DNA from: UBA6055 sp965203755
GTDB taxonomy: Bacteria; Chloroflexota; Anaerolineae; Aggregatilineales; Phototrophicaceae
Length of the DNA stretch: 64,000 nucleotides
NCBI GenBank assembly: GCA_965203755.1
Contig: OZ241910.1
Coordinates: 930,001 to 994,000, forward strand
Direction of reading: 5' to 3'
Positions within the stretch are counted from its first letter, which is position 1, and the number at the start of each line of letters is the position of its first letter. The notes under the pieces were generated by a model. The model did no database searches. It had not been told where the DNA came from and was given only the letters and a program-made list of their open reading frames with translations. The position numbers and the translations under genes are program-made. This document shows, one piece after another, positions 8,177-16,613 of this stretch.

Positions 8177-9725
8177 GGTCGGCTAACAGCCTCTCTACTA
8201 TGGATTGAATGTCATCAAACGAGACCCGCTGTTCCTGGTGATTACGCATATCGCGCAGCGCCATCTGCCGGCGCTGACGTTCAGCTTCGCCAATGAGAAT
8301 GACAATCGGCGCCCGGCGGCGGTCGGCATGTTTCAGGCTTCGCCGGACACTGCGCCGGTCGATGCTGACCTCAACCACAACATCCCGCCCGCGCAGGCCC
8401 CGCGCCACTTCCAAGCTGCAAGGGTAATCTGCCGCTTCAATCGGAATAATATACACATCGGGCTGGTGACCGCGAAGGGCCGGCTCATCCGCAGACAGCA
8501 GACTGGCGATTCGTTCAATGCCATAAGCAAATCCCAGCGCCGGAACCGGCGCGCCGCCGCCCAAGACGGTCACTAGATTATCATAGCGTCCGCCGCCGCA
8601 AAGCTGTATCTCCTCGCCGCTTTGGGCCCGGCAGTGGATCTCGAACATCAGCCCGGTATAATAGTGCAAACCGCGATTCAAGCCAAAATCAAGCTGTATT
8701 TCGGCATTGAGACTGCCAAACCAAGCCAGCCGCTTCAGCAGCGATTCAAGCGCCGCCAGCGCCGCTGGATGCTGCCCGTATTCATCAAGGAGCTTGCGCG
8801 CCGGCGGCAGCACATCGGCCGGCGCGCCGACCAACTCGCTAAGCCGCTGCATGTAATTCAGCGCCCGGCGGAGTTTTGGCCCTTGTTGATCTTCGCGGAT
8901 TTTATGCAGCAGCCGGTCAATGACTTCGCCTTCATCGCGGTTGGCGTCAATGCGGATATTGAGGCTGTACAGAAAATCGGCAATCGCCTGATGCGCTTCG
9001 GCATCGCTCATCCCCCGCAAGACATGAACCAACTGCTGGCTTTGGATTGGGTCAGCCGTATCAGAACGATGCAGATCCGCCGCCGTCAATTCAAGCTGCG
9101 GGTCGATTTCGCGCAGCGATTCGACGACGAATGGCAGGCCCCGTTTGCGGATATTTTCCATATTCCGCAGCAAAAAGTTCAAAAGCTGCTTTCGCAAGCC
9201 CAGCCGATGCAGAAAACCCGCCAAAACCGCCGTGTGTCCAATCACAAGTTTATACTGCCGAATGCCAAGTTTCTCCAGCCCGGCGCAAGCCAGGTACACA
9301 ATTTCGGCATCAGCCATCAAATCACTCGCGCCCAGCATTTCAGCGCCGGTCATCGTGAATTGGCGATAGCGGTTTTGCTGTGGCTTCTCATAGCGAAAGA
9401 CTGGGCCGGTGTATTGAACCCGCAGCGGCAAAGGCTCATCCTGCAAGCCTTCGACATAGGCGCGCAGGATAGATGCTGTCATTTCGGGCCGCAGGGCGAT
9501 ACGGCGGCTCTTGAAGTTGAATTCATACAGACGCGCGGCGATATCCTCGCCGGATTTACGCAGGTAGAGTTCCGTATTTTCGAGGATCGGCAGGCCAATC
9601 GGCGCATAAGCATGGAGCCGCAGATGCGCTTCAAGCTCATCTTGAATCTGCCGCCGAGCAGCATATTCGGCGCCGAAGGCATGGCGCATTCCCCGCAGGG
9701 CGTAAATTCTGTCTGCCGATGGCAT
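8151..9725 (-). CDS. Histidyl-tRNA synthetase-like protein (HisS or HisZ)
   Basis: This is a class II aminoacyl-tRNA synthetase core. Motif 2 is visible as GPVFRYEKPQQNRYRQF, a HisRS-type loop as RGLHYYTGLMFE, and motif 3 as ALGFAYGIERIA. A C-terminal anticodon-binding-like domain follows (DVYIIPIE, then RSLKHADRRRAPIVILIGE), which true HisZ regulators usually lack. The middle (about residues 180-330) carries an insertion that makes the chain longer than typical bacterial HisS. Overlap with hisG suggests a HisZ-like or dual role, but the HisG here looks long-form and may not need HisZ. The HisRS loop has histidine where RGLDYY is usual. Starts at 9746 or 9770 are also possible. Confidence 0.8.
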   Translation of the reverse strand: MPSADRIYALRGMRHAFGAEYAARRQIQDELEAHLRLHAYAPIGLPILENTELYLRKSGEDIAARLYEFNFKSRRIALRPEMTASILRAYVEGLQDEPLPLRVQYTGPVFRYEKPQQNRYRQFTMTGAEMLGASDLMADAEIVYLACAGLEKLGIRQYKLVIGHTAVLAGFLHRLGLRKQLLNFLLRNMENIRKRGLPFVVESLREIDPQLELTAADLHRSDTADPIQSQQLVHVLRGMSDAEAHQAIADFLYSLNIRIDANRDEGEVIDRLLHKIREDQQGPKLRRALNYMQRLSELVGAPADVLPPARKLLDEYGQHPAALAALESLLKRLAWFGSLNAEIQLDFGLNRGLHYYTGLMFEIHCRAQSGEEIQLCGGGRYDNLVTVLGGGAPVPALGFAYGIERIASLLSADEPALRGHQPDVYIIPIEAADYPCSLEVARGLRGRDVVVEVSIDRRSVRRSLKHADRRRAPIVILIGEAERQRRQMALRDMRNHQEQRVSFDDIQSIVERLLADHAQRPAQE

Positions 9726-9863
9726 GAGGTTTCGGCACTTCTCCATACGATGATAAAACCGCCGCCGCACAGCAACAGCCTATCACGCAATTTTTGAATC
9801 GGGTAGTGTGTTGATGCCGCCTGGCCATTTTGGGCAGGAATCGGGAATGGATTGAAGCCGGCG

Positions 9864-9894
9864 TTAGATGGCGAGCGGCTCTTCGGAGATGTCC
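9864..9894. repeat. 31-bp direct repeat, left copy
   Basis: It is identical to 11676-11706 and in the same orientation. It starts TTAGATGGCGAGCGG and ends GGAGATGTCC. The right copy is the true 3' end of a gene, so the left one appears to be a duplication of that end, as at integration sites. The two bracket about 1.8 kb. Confidence 0.8.
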
Positions 9895-10100
9895 GGCGTC
9901 CCATCTGACACGAACTGCGCCCTTCTCGGCGCGGATAAAGCAGTTCAATATCAAAACCGTCAATCAACCCTATCAGCGAAAGCTGGGCCAAAAAACGCGC
10001 CGTGTAAGGGTGATGCTTCTTCAAAGCCGCGAAACAAGCGGGGCCGTTCCAGCAAGTTGGGAAACGGGTCGCTGATCATCTACACAGCAGAACAATTCTA

Positions 10101-10109
10101 TGATAAAAT
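10101..10109 (+). promoter_or_regulatory. Extended -10 element before the SGNH-like gene
   Basis: TGATAAAAT fits the TGnTAnnnT extended -10 pattern. The same string occurs before other + strand genes of the window (35644 and 57394). It would give a leader of about 120 bases. Confidence 0.35.
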
Positions 10110-10235
10110 CGCTGTCAGTCACGGCTTCACTCTTCACTTTTTGTGTTCATACTTAAAGTTTAGCGTGTTGTCCGTGATTCTTAACTAGCGCCCTTGATGA
10201 ATACACAGGGGTATGGCGAATAGAAAGGAGCCGCT

Positions 10236-11581
10236 ATGCAAGACACCCAATCACGGCGGTCAGTTGCGTTGAATGCGGTCTTCACGCTACTCACGGTTGG
10301 GGGGATTCTGGTGGCTCTGCTCGGCATTGGGATCGATGTTCTTCCAGGCGCCTACTCCGGCTTGAATCTGTTGCAGATGCTGCTGATTACTGCTGGCTTG
10401 CTGTGTTCCCTGACGGCCTTTGTCTTGCGCCGCAGTCATGTGCGCCGCCGGATTTTGGCCGCTATGAGAAAACATTGGGCGCCGGGACTGCTTATTGCTG
10501 TGATAACGCTGATTGTTCTTGAGTTTGTTTTGGCTAATATCGACATACCTGTCTATTTTCCTGATATTCCGGAAGACTTTGCTGATTCGGAGCCGTGGTG
10601 GCTTTGTGACGAATTCGGCTGTCGCTTTAGCCCTGATGCTGTAAACACCGCGTGTGAGAACAGGCAGATTTCCGGTCGGTCCTGTATTGTGAACCAGCAG
10701 GGCTTCCATGATACGCAGGACTTTGTGGCTGACGATGACTTTGATGGGCGAATGCGGATTCTGGCCTTAGGCGATTCATACACATTCGGCTGGAATGCCG
10801 AGATCGGAAAATCGTATGTCGAAACCATCGAATCGAACCTCCCGCAGAGCATTGTCTGGAATACCGGGCTGCTTGGCGCTGGGACCGAACAGGCATTGGC
10901 CTTGTTTCAGGTGTATGCGCCCGTTCTTCAGCCTCAGCTGACCATTCTCGGCTTCTATAGGAATGACTTCGTTGATAATACGCTGCCGATGGATCTCCGG
11001 CTTTGGGTGGCGTTTCCGCACGGACGAATAATACCACGGCGGCATCAGGTCGATGACACTGCAAATGCAATTACGTCAGAATATCTAAGGTACTATTATC
11101 TCGCGCATCGCGTTGAGCCGCCTGGCAGCGAAATCGAGCGGCTTATTGGAAGAACCCGCCTGGGATCGCTGCTACTGAGAATGCGTGATAGAGTGATTAA
11201 TATGGTGCAGGCAAGGCCCGTAACCACATGGGCGCAGGAGGTAGATATCACGGCGAAATATCTGCGGGACTTGCGCGATGCGGCCGCAGCGCAGGATACC
11301 GCCTTGCTGGTTCTGTTGATTCCAGACCGGACAGATATTCCCCCCCCCCTAGTAACCGCTATTACGAAGCGGTGCAATTAATGGATGAACTGAAGATATC
11401 CTATCTCAATCCAATCCATATACTTGATGCCGAGCTTGATTATATGCCAGATCCCAACGTGGTCTACACACATTGGAGTACCGCCGGACATCAAAAAATT
11501 GGGGACTTGCTGAGCGCCTGTCTGGCAGCCTTTCAAATCAGCGGAGACTTAACCAACTGTGAAGGGGTTGTGATGCCGTAA
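10236..11581 (+). pseudogene. SGNH/GDSL-hydrolase-like membrane protein, frame broken at a poly-C run
   Basis: Three hydrophobic segments (about residues 12-30, 45-63 and 82-100) precede an extracytoplasmic SGNH-hydrolase-like domain with block I GDSYTFG at residues 179-185. The frame starting at 10236 stops at 11381, just after a run of ten C at 11340-11349. The next frame continues without interruption to 11581 as SNRYYEAVQLMDELKISYL and later THWSTAGHQKIG, which holds the block V histidine expected for SGNH enzymes. One extra C, or two fewer, would restore a product of about 450 residues. This is either a real (possibly phase-variable) mutation or an assembly error in the homopolymer. AAAGGAG at 10226-10232 is a good ribosome-binding site. 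The gene lies between two 31-bp direct repeats. Confidence 0.8.
11340..11349 (+). other. C10 homopolymer at the frameshift
   Basis: Ten consecutive C interrupt the SGNH-like gene. Counts of 8 or 11 restore the frame into the conserved C-terminus. Confidence 0.85.
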
Positions 11582-11608
11582 CCGTCTTGATTTAAGGCTG
11601 AATAATCG

Positions 11609-11646
11609 AGCAGTCCATCAGGGTACAGCAACGGCCTTGGACTGCT
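11609..11646. terminator. Inverted repeat between convergent genes
   Basis: AGCAGTCCA (11609-11617) pairs perfectly with TGGACTGCT (11638-11646) around a 20-base loop. It sits between the convergent SGNH-like and membrane protein genes. There is no clear T-run on either strand, so a terminator role is only likely from position. Confidence 0.35.
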
Positions 11647-11675
11647 ACGGAAGAAAACGAGATTTCCAGGCGCGC

Positions 11676-11706
11676 TTAGATGGCGAGCGGCTCTTCGGAG
11701 ATGTCC
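11676..11706. repeat. 31-bp direct repeat, right copy, 3' end of a gene
   Basis: It is identical to 9864-9894. Here it encodes the last nine residues and stop codon of the minus-strand membrane protein gene. A direct repeat made of a gene's 3' end is what site-specific integration commonly leaves. Confidence 0.8.
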
Positions 11707-12053
11707 TGGGCCGCGGGCGAGCCCATAATGCGCCGATAGACAATCAGCCCGAAGCCGGCGGCAACCGCCAGAACCGCCGCGATATGAACCCGCGCCGGCA
11801 TCTGACGCACCCGCGTCACGACCCCGCGGCGCGTATCCATCAGCTGCGCCTCCAGCTGTTCTGTGAACTGGGCGGTCGGCTCTACTGGAACCAATGCCGC
11901 TTGAAGCCCTTGGATGACATTTGCCAAACTTTCGGCTTCACTGTAGGGAACGGCAGACTGTTTTATCAGCGATTCGATGTCATCATCCTGCTGCAGCGCA
12001 AACGTAATGGCATCCAGTAAATCCTGCATATTGACATCCGATGATGAGGTCAT
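11676..12053 (-). CDS. Small membrane protein after an ECF sigma gene, candidate anti-sigma factor
   Basis: The 125-residue protein has a soluble N-terminal region rich in acidic residues, an arginine-rich stretch (DTRRGVVTRVRQMPAR), one membrane segment (about residues 91-107, IAAVLAVAAGFGLIVY) and a short tail. Its ATG overlaps the sigma factor stop (12050-12053), so the two are coupled. The position and single membrane span suggest an anti-sigma role, but no zinc-binding anti-sigma motif is present. Its last 31 bases are duplicated at 9864-9894. Confidence 0.7.
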   Translation of the reverse strand: MTSSSDVNMQDLLDAITFALQQDDDIESLIKQSAVPYSEAESLANVIQGLQAALVPVEPTAQFTEQLEAQLMDTRRGVVTRVRQMPARVHIAAVLAVAAGFGLIVYRRIMGSPAAQDISEEPLAI

Positions 12054-12676
12054 AATCCCGTTGATCCCTTTGTTCGGCTTTGACGGCGGCGGCGGACATG
12101 ACGTTCCGGCGCCTGCAATTCATCGCGCAGCGCCAGCAGCGTCCGATGATAGAGTGATTTGACCGCGCCTTCGGTACGGCTCATAATTTCGCCAATTTCC
12201 GCATTGGATAATTGATCGATAAACTTGAGCAGGAGCAGCTGCTGCCGATCTTCGGGCAGGCGATGCACCGCTTGCATCAGCTGTTCCCGCTCGTCCAGTT
12301 CTTCCGCCAGGCGATCCGGCGCTTCGGACTTTAGGGAATGGGTCACATAATCATCCAGCGCGATGATCTTCCGCCGCCCCTGATCGCGGTGCCAGTTGGC
12401 GACCAGATTATGAGCGATGCGATACAGCCAGGCCTGAAAAGGCAGCCCCTTGTCAACATAACCGCCAATATGTGACATCGCCCGAAAAAACACCCTGGCG
12501 GTAAGGTCTTCGGCATCATGCTGATTGCTGGTGCGATAGTAGATGTAATTATACATCTTCGGCATATAGCGTTCGTACAATTCGCCAAAAGCTCCTTGGT
12601 CTTCTTTCGCCAGCTTAACCAGTTCTCGGTCGTCAAGCTCGCCATAGCTGGTACGTTTGACAAACAGTTTTTTCAT
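12050..12676 (-). CDS. ECF-type RNA polymerase sigma factor
   Basis: This is a sigma-70 family protein of ECF size. Region 2 spans about residues 28-95 (AFGELYERYMPKMYNYIYYRT, then DAEDLTARVFFRA and the PFQAWLYRIAHNLVANWHRD helix). Region 4 spans about 130-190 (RLPEDRQQLLLLKF, then SNAEIGEIMSRTEGAVKSLYHRTLLALR, the helix-turn-helix that reads the -35 element). It is followed at once by a one-span membrane protein that may hold it inactive. A PfkB kinase gene lies 58 bases upstream on the same strand. No Shine-Dalgarno is obvious before ATG 12676. The signal sensed is unknown. Confidence 0.9.
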   Translation of the reverse strand: MKKLFVKRTSYGELDDRELVKLAKEDQGAFGELYERYMPKMYNYIYYRTSNQHDAEDLTARVFFRAMSHIGGYVDKGLPFQAWLYRIAHNLVANWHRDQGRRKIIALDDYVTHSLKSEAPDRLAEELDEREQLMQAVHRLPEDRQQLLLLKFIDQLSNAEIGEIMSRTEGAVKSLYHRTLLALRDELQAPERHVRRRRQSRTKGSTGL

Positions 12677-12734
12677 ACACTTTATAACCCAGCGCTTTAT
12701 TCGCGGTTACGGACGGATTGGCATCGGCGGGCCA

Positions 12735-13655
12735 TCACCCGCGCCGGTCCTGCAGCAGCCGATTGACCGCCGCCAAGGTCGGCATGGACGACATCGCGCC
12801 ATGTTTCGCGCAGGCCAGCCCGGCGGCCGCCGAAGCGAATTCCAATATCTTCCTGATATGCCAGCCCTTCGCCAGACCGCAGCCGTACGCGCCGACAAAA
12901 GCATCGCTGGCGCCAGTGGTATCGACGACATCCACGGCAAAAGCCGGCTGTTCTATCCTGCTTGAACCCTCAAAGAAAACGCTGCCGGCTTCGCCAAGGG
13001 TCATCACAGCCTGCCTGACGCCCAAACCAAACAAACGCTGCGCCAGTTCATCGGGACGCTCGGCATGGCAGGCCGTCAGCAGCTGCGCCTCCAGTTTATT
13101 CGGTATGACGACGTCCACAAGCCGCAAATCATTCAGCGCCAACGAATCGCTGGTGAAGAAGGGCGCCGGGTTCAATACCGTCGTGGCGGCGGCCGCTTTG
13201 CCAAGCCGCAGCGCAAGCTGGACCAGGGCCTGCGGAATTTCAAAGTTCACCAGCAGGACATCATCGGCGCTTATGCCCGCCAAAGCCGCCCGTATGTCGG
13301 GCGCGGTGATTTTGCGGCTGGCATCGGGGGCGCCGATAAAACCGGGCACATTATCTTTCACGACAATGGCGGCCAGGCTTGTGGCGGCGGATTCATGCTT
13401 CAGCACATGATCCACATTGACGCCCACCTGCTGTATGGACGAACGCAATTCATCGCCAAAGGCATCGTCGCCGACGCAGCCCGCCAGCGTCACATCCGCG
13501 CCCAGACGACAGGCGGCCGCCGCCTGGTTCAAAGCCTTGCCGCCGGGAGACAATGTCACCCGCGAGGCATGCACGGCGCGGTTAGGCGCGACCCAATCGG
13601 GGACATTAAAAATCATATCGGAGACCAGCGCCCCGATGACATAAATACGCGCCAT
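12735..13655 (-). CDS. PfkB-family carbohydrate kinase (ribokinase-like)
   Basis: The ribokinase fold is shown by PfkB signature 1 GGKALNQAAAACRLG near residue 38, and signature 2 DTTGASDAFVGAY near residue 245, whose second aspartate is the catalytic base (usual form DTTGAGDAF). The phosphate donor is ATP; the acceptor is probably a sugar or nucleoside, with ribokinase the nearest guess. It lies upstream of the sigma factor gene on the same strand and is divergent from a sugar ABC transporter, which fits sugar use. Confidence 0.88.
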   Translation of the reverse strand: MARIYVIGALVSDMIFNVPDWVAPNRAVHASRVTLSPGGKALNQAAAACRLGADVTLAGCVGDDAFGDELRSSIQQVGVNVDHVLKHESAATSLAAIVVKDNVPGFIGAPDASRKITAPDIRAALAGISADDVLLVNFEIPQALVQLALRLGKAAAATTVLNPAPFFTSDSLALNDLRLVDVVIPNKLEAQLLTACHAERPDELAQRLFGLGVRQAVMTLGEAGSVFFEGSSRIEQPAFAVDVVDTTGASDAFVGAYGCGLAKGWHIRKILEFASAAAGLACAKHGAMSSMPTLAAVNRLLQDRRG

Positions 13656-13877
13656 GGTCAGCTTGCCCTGTCATCAACCGCCAAAATAGTCTTGCTCATG
13701 TTTTCCCTGCTCGTGATAATTGGATATAATATCATAGGGATGTTCAGAAACGGGCGATTTTCTGCAATGTGAACGCCGCTTGGGTTAAGCGCGGGATAAA
13801 AGCTCTCATCTAGGAATCGAGTCGCACTATACTTGGGATGATAATGATTCTCGCCGGATAAGTCGATAGAAAAGCGG

Positions 13878-15545
13878 ATGGCAAATCAAAGTTTGGCAGA
13901 TTATCCGAGACCGGGTTTCTTCCACACCCGACTCGGCAGAACTGTCCTTGAAAATCTGACAGCCTATGCGTTTTTGGCGCCGGCCGGCTTGTTGATTCTG
14001 CTTTTCGGACTCTTTCCGGTTGCCTTTGCGTTTTTTGTCAGTCTGCATCGCTGGCGCCGTTTTCCCGACGACTATGTCGGGCTTGCCAACTATGAAAAAG
14101 CGCTGGGCAACCTGGGTTACATCCTGTTCTTCTGGCTGGCGCTGATTGCACTGGCGGCGGTTTCGCTGGTCATCAGGCGCTTGCTCGCCGCCCTGCGACA
14201 AGCCAGCAAGCCCCATGATTACAGCCATATTGTCTCTGGAATCATCGCCGGCTACGCGGTTCTATTGACCATCGACTGGTTCTTCAAGCTCATTCCGGTC
14301 ATCATGGATATTCCGCGGCAAGTGCGCGGGCGCAGCACCTCGCTTGAGCTATTTATGGAAAAACTGGGCGAAAGTTTTGCCACCGCCGAGGCGCTTTCGG
14401 CCGGCAATCTGATGCTCCTCGCCCTGCTGGCCGCCATAGCCGTCAATGTCTTTTTGGCTTTGCGCTTCCGCTCAAAACACACCGCCAGCATCATCGCCTG
14501 GAGCAGCATCGCCGTCATCCTGGCTTTTGGCGCGTTTTTTCTGCTGCAACTGATGATTGCCGAAACTCAACTGGCGATTGCCGAAGCGCGCGAGTCCGGC
14601 GAAGCCTTGCCGATTTGGTCGCAGCTTGTCTTTATCACCGCCGGCATCGTTCTCATGGTTATGGGCTGGGTTATTTTCCAGCGCGGCGTCAAAACCCATG
14701 ACAATCAGCGTTTTGCCTTGTCTCTGTTTGGCGGGGTCGCATTGGCGCTGGGCGGATACCTGCTGCTGGCTGAACTGCCGGCGGCGCTGGCGGCCGCCGA
14801 TGATGACCTGCTGCAAGGCTTTTGGGTGACGGTCATGTACGCCTTGGGCACCGTTCCAGCGCAGCTGGCTATCGGCTTGACGCTCGCTTATCTCCTGTTC
14901 CAGCCGATTCGGTTCCGCGCCTTTTTCCGCATGGTCTATTTTATCCCCTATATCACGCCATTCGTCGCCACCTCGATTGTCTTTCGCATCCTCTTTAACG
15001 CCGGCAAACACGCTCCAGCCAATCGCATGATCGCCGTCCTGGGCATTGAGCCGCAGCGCTGGATCCTGGAGCGCTCATCCATTGGCGAGCTATTGGGCCT
15101 GCCCGAATTTCTGGCGGGCCCCAGCCTGGCATTAATCGTCATTATGATTTATTCGACCTGGACCTACATCGGCTACGATGCGGTCATCTTCCTGGCTGGT
15201 TTGGGCAGCATCCCCAGCGAACTCTACGAAGCCGCCCGCATCGACGGCGCAAGCGGCTGGCGCATCTTCCGTCATATTACCCTGCCGCTGCTTTCCCCAA
15301 CCATCTTCTTCCTGTCTTTGGTGGCGATTATCGGCACTTTTCAGGCTTTTACCCAAATCTGGATTCTGCGAACCGGCGCGGTCGGGAGCAAGGTCAATAC
15401 CGCCAGCGTCTATATTTTTGATGAACTGCAAAACAGCAATCGCTATGGATATGCCTCGTCGATGGCTTTTGTCCTCTTCGCCATGATTCTTTTCCTGACG
15501 GTCTTTCAAAACCGCGTGCTGGGAAGGCGGGTCTTTTATGGCTAA
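13878..15545 (+). CDS. Sugar ABC transporter permease (MalF/UgpA-like) with large N-terminal insertion
   Basis: This membrane permease of the carbohydrate-uptake-1 ABC family carries the cytoplasmic EAA loop that contacts the ATPase, EAARIDGASGWRIFRHITLP at about residue 452. At 555 residues it is much longer than the usual 290-300. After the first membrane segment (AFLAPAGLLILLFGLFPV) about 250 residues with four or more further hydrophobic segments are inserted before the permease core, which resumes near LLQGFWVTVMYALGTVP. The end overlaps the second permease gene by 8 bases. A GATAAT element near 13840 could be its -10. No ATPase gene is in the cluster, so a shared MsmK/MalK-type ATPase encoded elsewhere is likely. 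Confidence 0.9.
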   Translation: MANQSLADYPRPGFFHTRLGRTVLENLTAYAFLAPAGLLILLFGLFPVAFAFFVSLHRWRRFPDDYVGLANYEKALGNLGYILFFWLALIALAAVSLVIRRLLAALRQASKPHDYSHIVSGIIAGYAVLLTIDWFFKLIPVIMDIPRQVRGRSTSLELFMEKLGESFATAEALSAGNLMLLALLAAIAVNVFLALRFRSKHTASIIAWSSIAVILAFGAFFLLQLMIAETQLAIAEARESGEALPIWSQLVFITAGIVLMVMGWVIFQRGVKTHDNQRFALSLFGGVALALGGYLLLAELPAALAAADDDLLQGFWVTVMYALGTVPAQLAIGLTLAYLLFQPIRFRAFFRMVYFIPYITPFVATSIVFRILFNAGKHAPANRMIAVLGIEPQRWILERSSIGELLGLPEFLAGPSLALIVIMIYSTWTYIGYDAVIFLAGLGSIPSELYEAARIDGASGWRIFRHITLPLLSPTIFFLSLVAIIGTFQAFTQIWILRTGAVGSKVNTASVYIFDELQNSNRYGYASSMAFVLFAMILFLTVFQNRVLGRRVFYG

Positions 15546-16488
15546 GACAAAATCAGCGCCGGTTTCGCGCTCTTCCGCCAGGATAAACTGGAGCAAAATC
15601 GGCATTTACGCGGTTTTGTTCGCTGGCGTCCTGATTGCTTTGGGGCCCTTCCTTTGGATGATCAGCGCCTCGTTTATGACCGTGAGCGAAGTTAGTCTGG
15701 CGCGGCTGTTCCCCGAAGACCCGCTCTGGGAAAATTATGCCACCGCCCTGCGCCGCGCCAATTTTCTTGATGTCGAATTATCGACTGACCCGACCACCGG
15801 CAGCTTGCAGTCGGTCAGCATCTCCGGCTATCTGTGGAACAGCCTCCGCATTACATTCATCACAGTCACCGGCTCGCTGCTGGTCTGCGTCCCGGCCGCG
15901 TATGCCTTTGCGCGGATGAACTTTGTCGGCCGCAACGTCATTTTCGCCATCTTCCTGTCTACCATGATGATCCCCGGCATCGTCATGCTGATACCGCATC
16001 TGCTGACTGTGATTTGGCTGGGACGTTTGAGCGAAAGCCTGTTTGGCCCTATGGGCGCCTGGTTCAACAATTGGCCGGCGCTGACGATTCCCTTTTTCGC
16101 GTCGGTGTTCAATATCTTTCTGCTGCGCCAGTTCTTTATTCAAATACCCAATGACCTGTGGGACGCCGCCCGCATCGACGGCGCCGGGCATCTGCGTTTT
16201 CTGCACAGCGTCGTTTTGCCCTTGTCCAAAGCGCCTATTATGACCATTATCACCTTGGGATTTATCGGCTCATGGAACGCGCTCATGTGGCCGCTGCTGG
16301 TGACGGTCAATGATGACTGGCGGCCGATTGCCGTCGGCCTGTCCAATTTCGTAACCGCCGACACGCCCGGCGATTTGAACCTGCAAATGGCGGCGTCGGT
16401 GATCACGGTGATCCCGATCCTGGCGCTGTACTTCGTGGCGCAGAAACAATTTACCGAAGGCATCGCCCAAACCGGAATCCGGGGCTAA
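15538..16488 (+). CDS. Sugar ABC transporter permease (MalG/UgpE-like)
   Basis: The second permease subunit has about six membrane segments and the EAA loop DAARIDGAGHLRFLHSVVLP near residue 205. The fold begins with YAVLFAGVLIALGPFLWMISAS and ends in the family's GI..G tail (EGIAQTGIRG). It overlaps the first permease by 8 bases, and the two would form the heterodimeric channel. The solute-binding protein gene follows. Sugar type cannot be told from sequence, though the neighbouring divergent PfkB kinase suggests the imported compound is phosphorylated inside. Confidence 0.92.
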   Translation: MAKTKSAPVSRSSARINWSKIGIYAVLFAGVLIALGPFLWMISASFMTVSEVSLARLFPEDPLWENYATALRRANFLDVELSTDPTTGSLQSVSISGYLWNSLRITFITVTGSLLVCVPAAYAFARMNFVGRNVIFAIFLSTMMIPGIVMLIPHLLTVIWLGRLSESLFGPMGAWFNNWPALTIPFFASVFNIFLLRQFFIQIPNDLWDAARIDGAGHLRFLHSVVLPLSKAPIMTIITLGFIGSWNALMWPLLVTVNDDWRPIAVGLSNFVTADTPGDLNLQMAASVITVIPILALYFVAQKQFTEGIAQTGIRG

Positions 16489-16613
16489 TGATGAACCCTC
16501 CATCGTGCATTCACGCAAGGCGCGATGTTAGCGCATCGGCTGCTGACCATAAGAGGGGGTATGGCTTCAGCCAGTTTATGAAACAATCCCTTAAACAAAG
16601 GAGAACGATCAAC

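Larger units (their letters stand above)
9726..10235. other. Non-coding gap with a duplicated gene end
   Basis: No convincing gene is seen. The gap holds one copy of the 31-bp repeat (9864-9894). Read on the minus strand, the repeat encodes DISEEPLAI and a stop, the same C-terminus as the membrane protein gene at 11676-12053, but the frame is closed by stops shortly upstream, so it is only a gene scrap. An extended -10 lies at 10101-10109, and AAAGGAG stands before the start at 10236. Confidence 0.55.

Noticed and set aside
9479..10024. Minus-strand frame of 181 codons overlapping the synthetase start
   Set aside because: Only the first 35 residues look protein-like (ARFLAQLSLIGLIDGFD); the rest is shadow of the synthetase gene and of the repeat scrap. 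Possibly a decayed fragment, not a gene.
11676..13655. Idea that the PfkB kinase gene is part of the repeat-flanked element
   Set aside because: It lies outside the two 31-bp repeats (9864-11706), which bracket only the SGNH-like gene.
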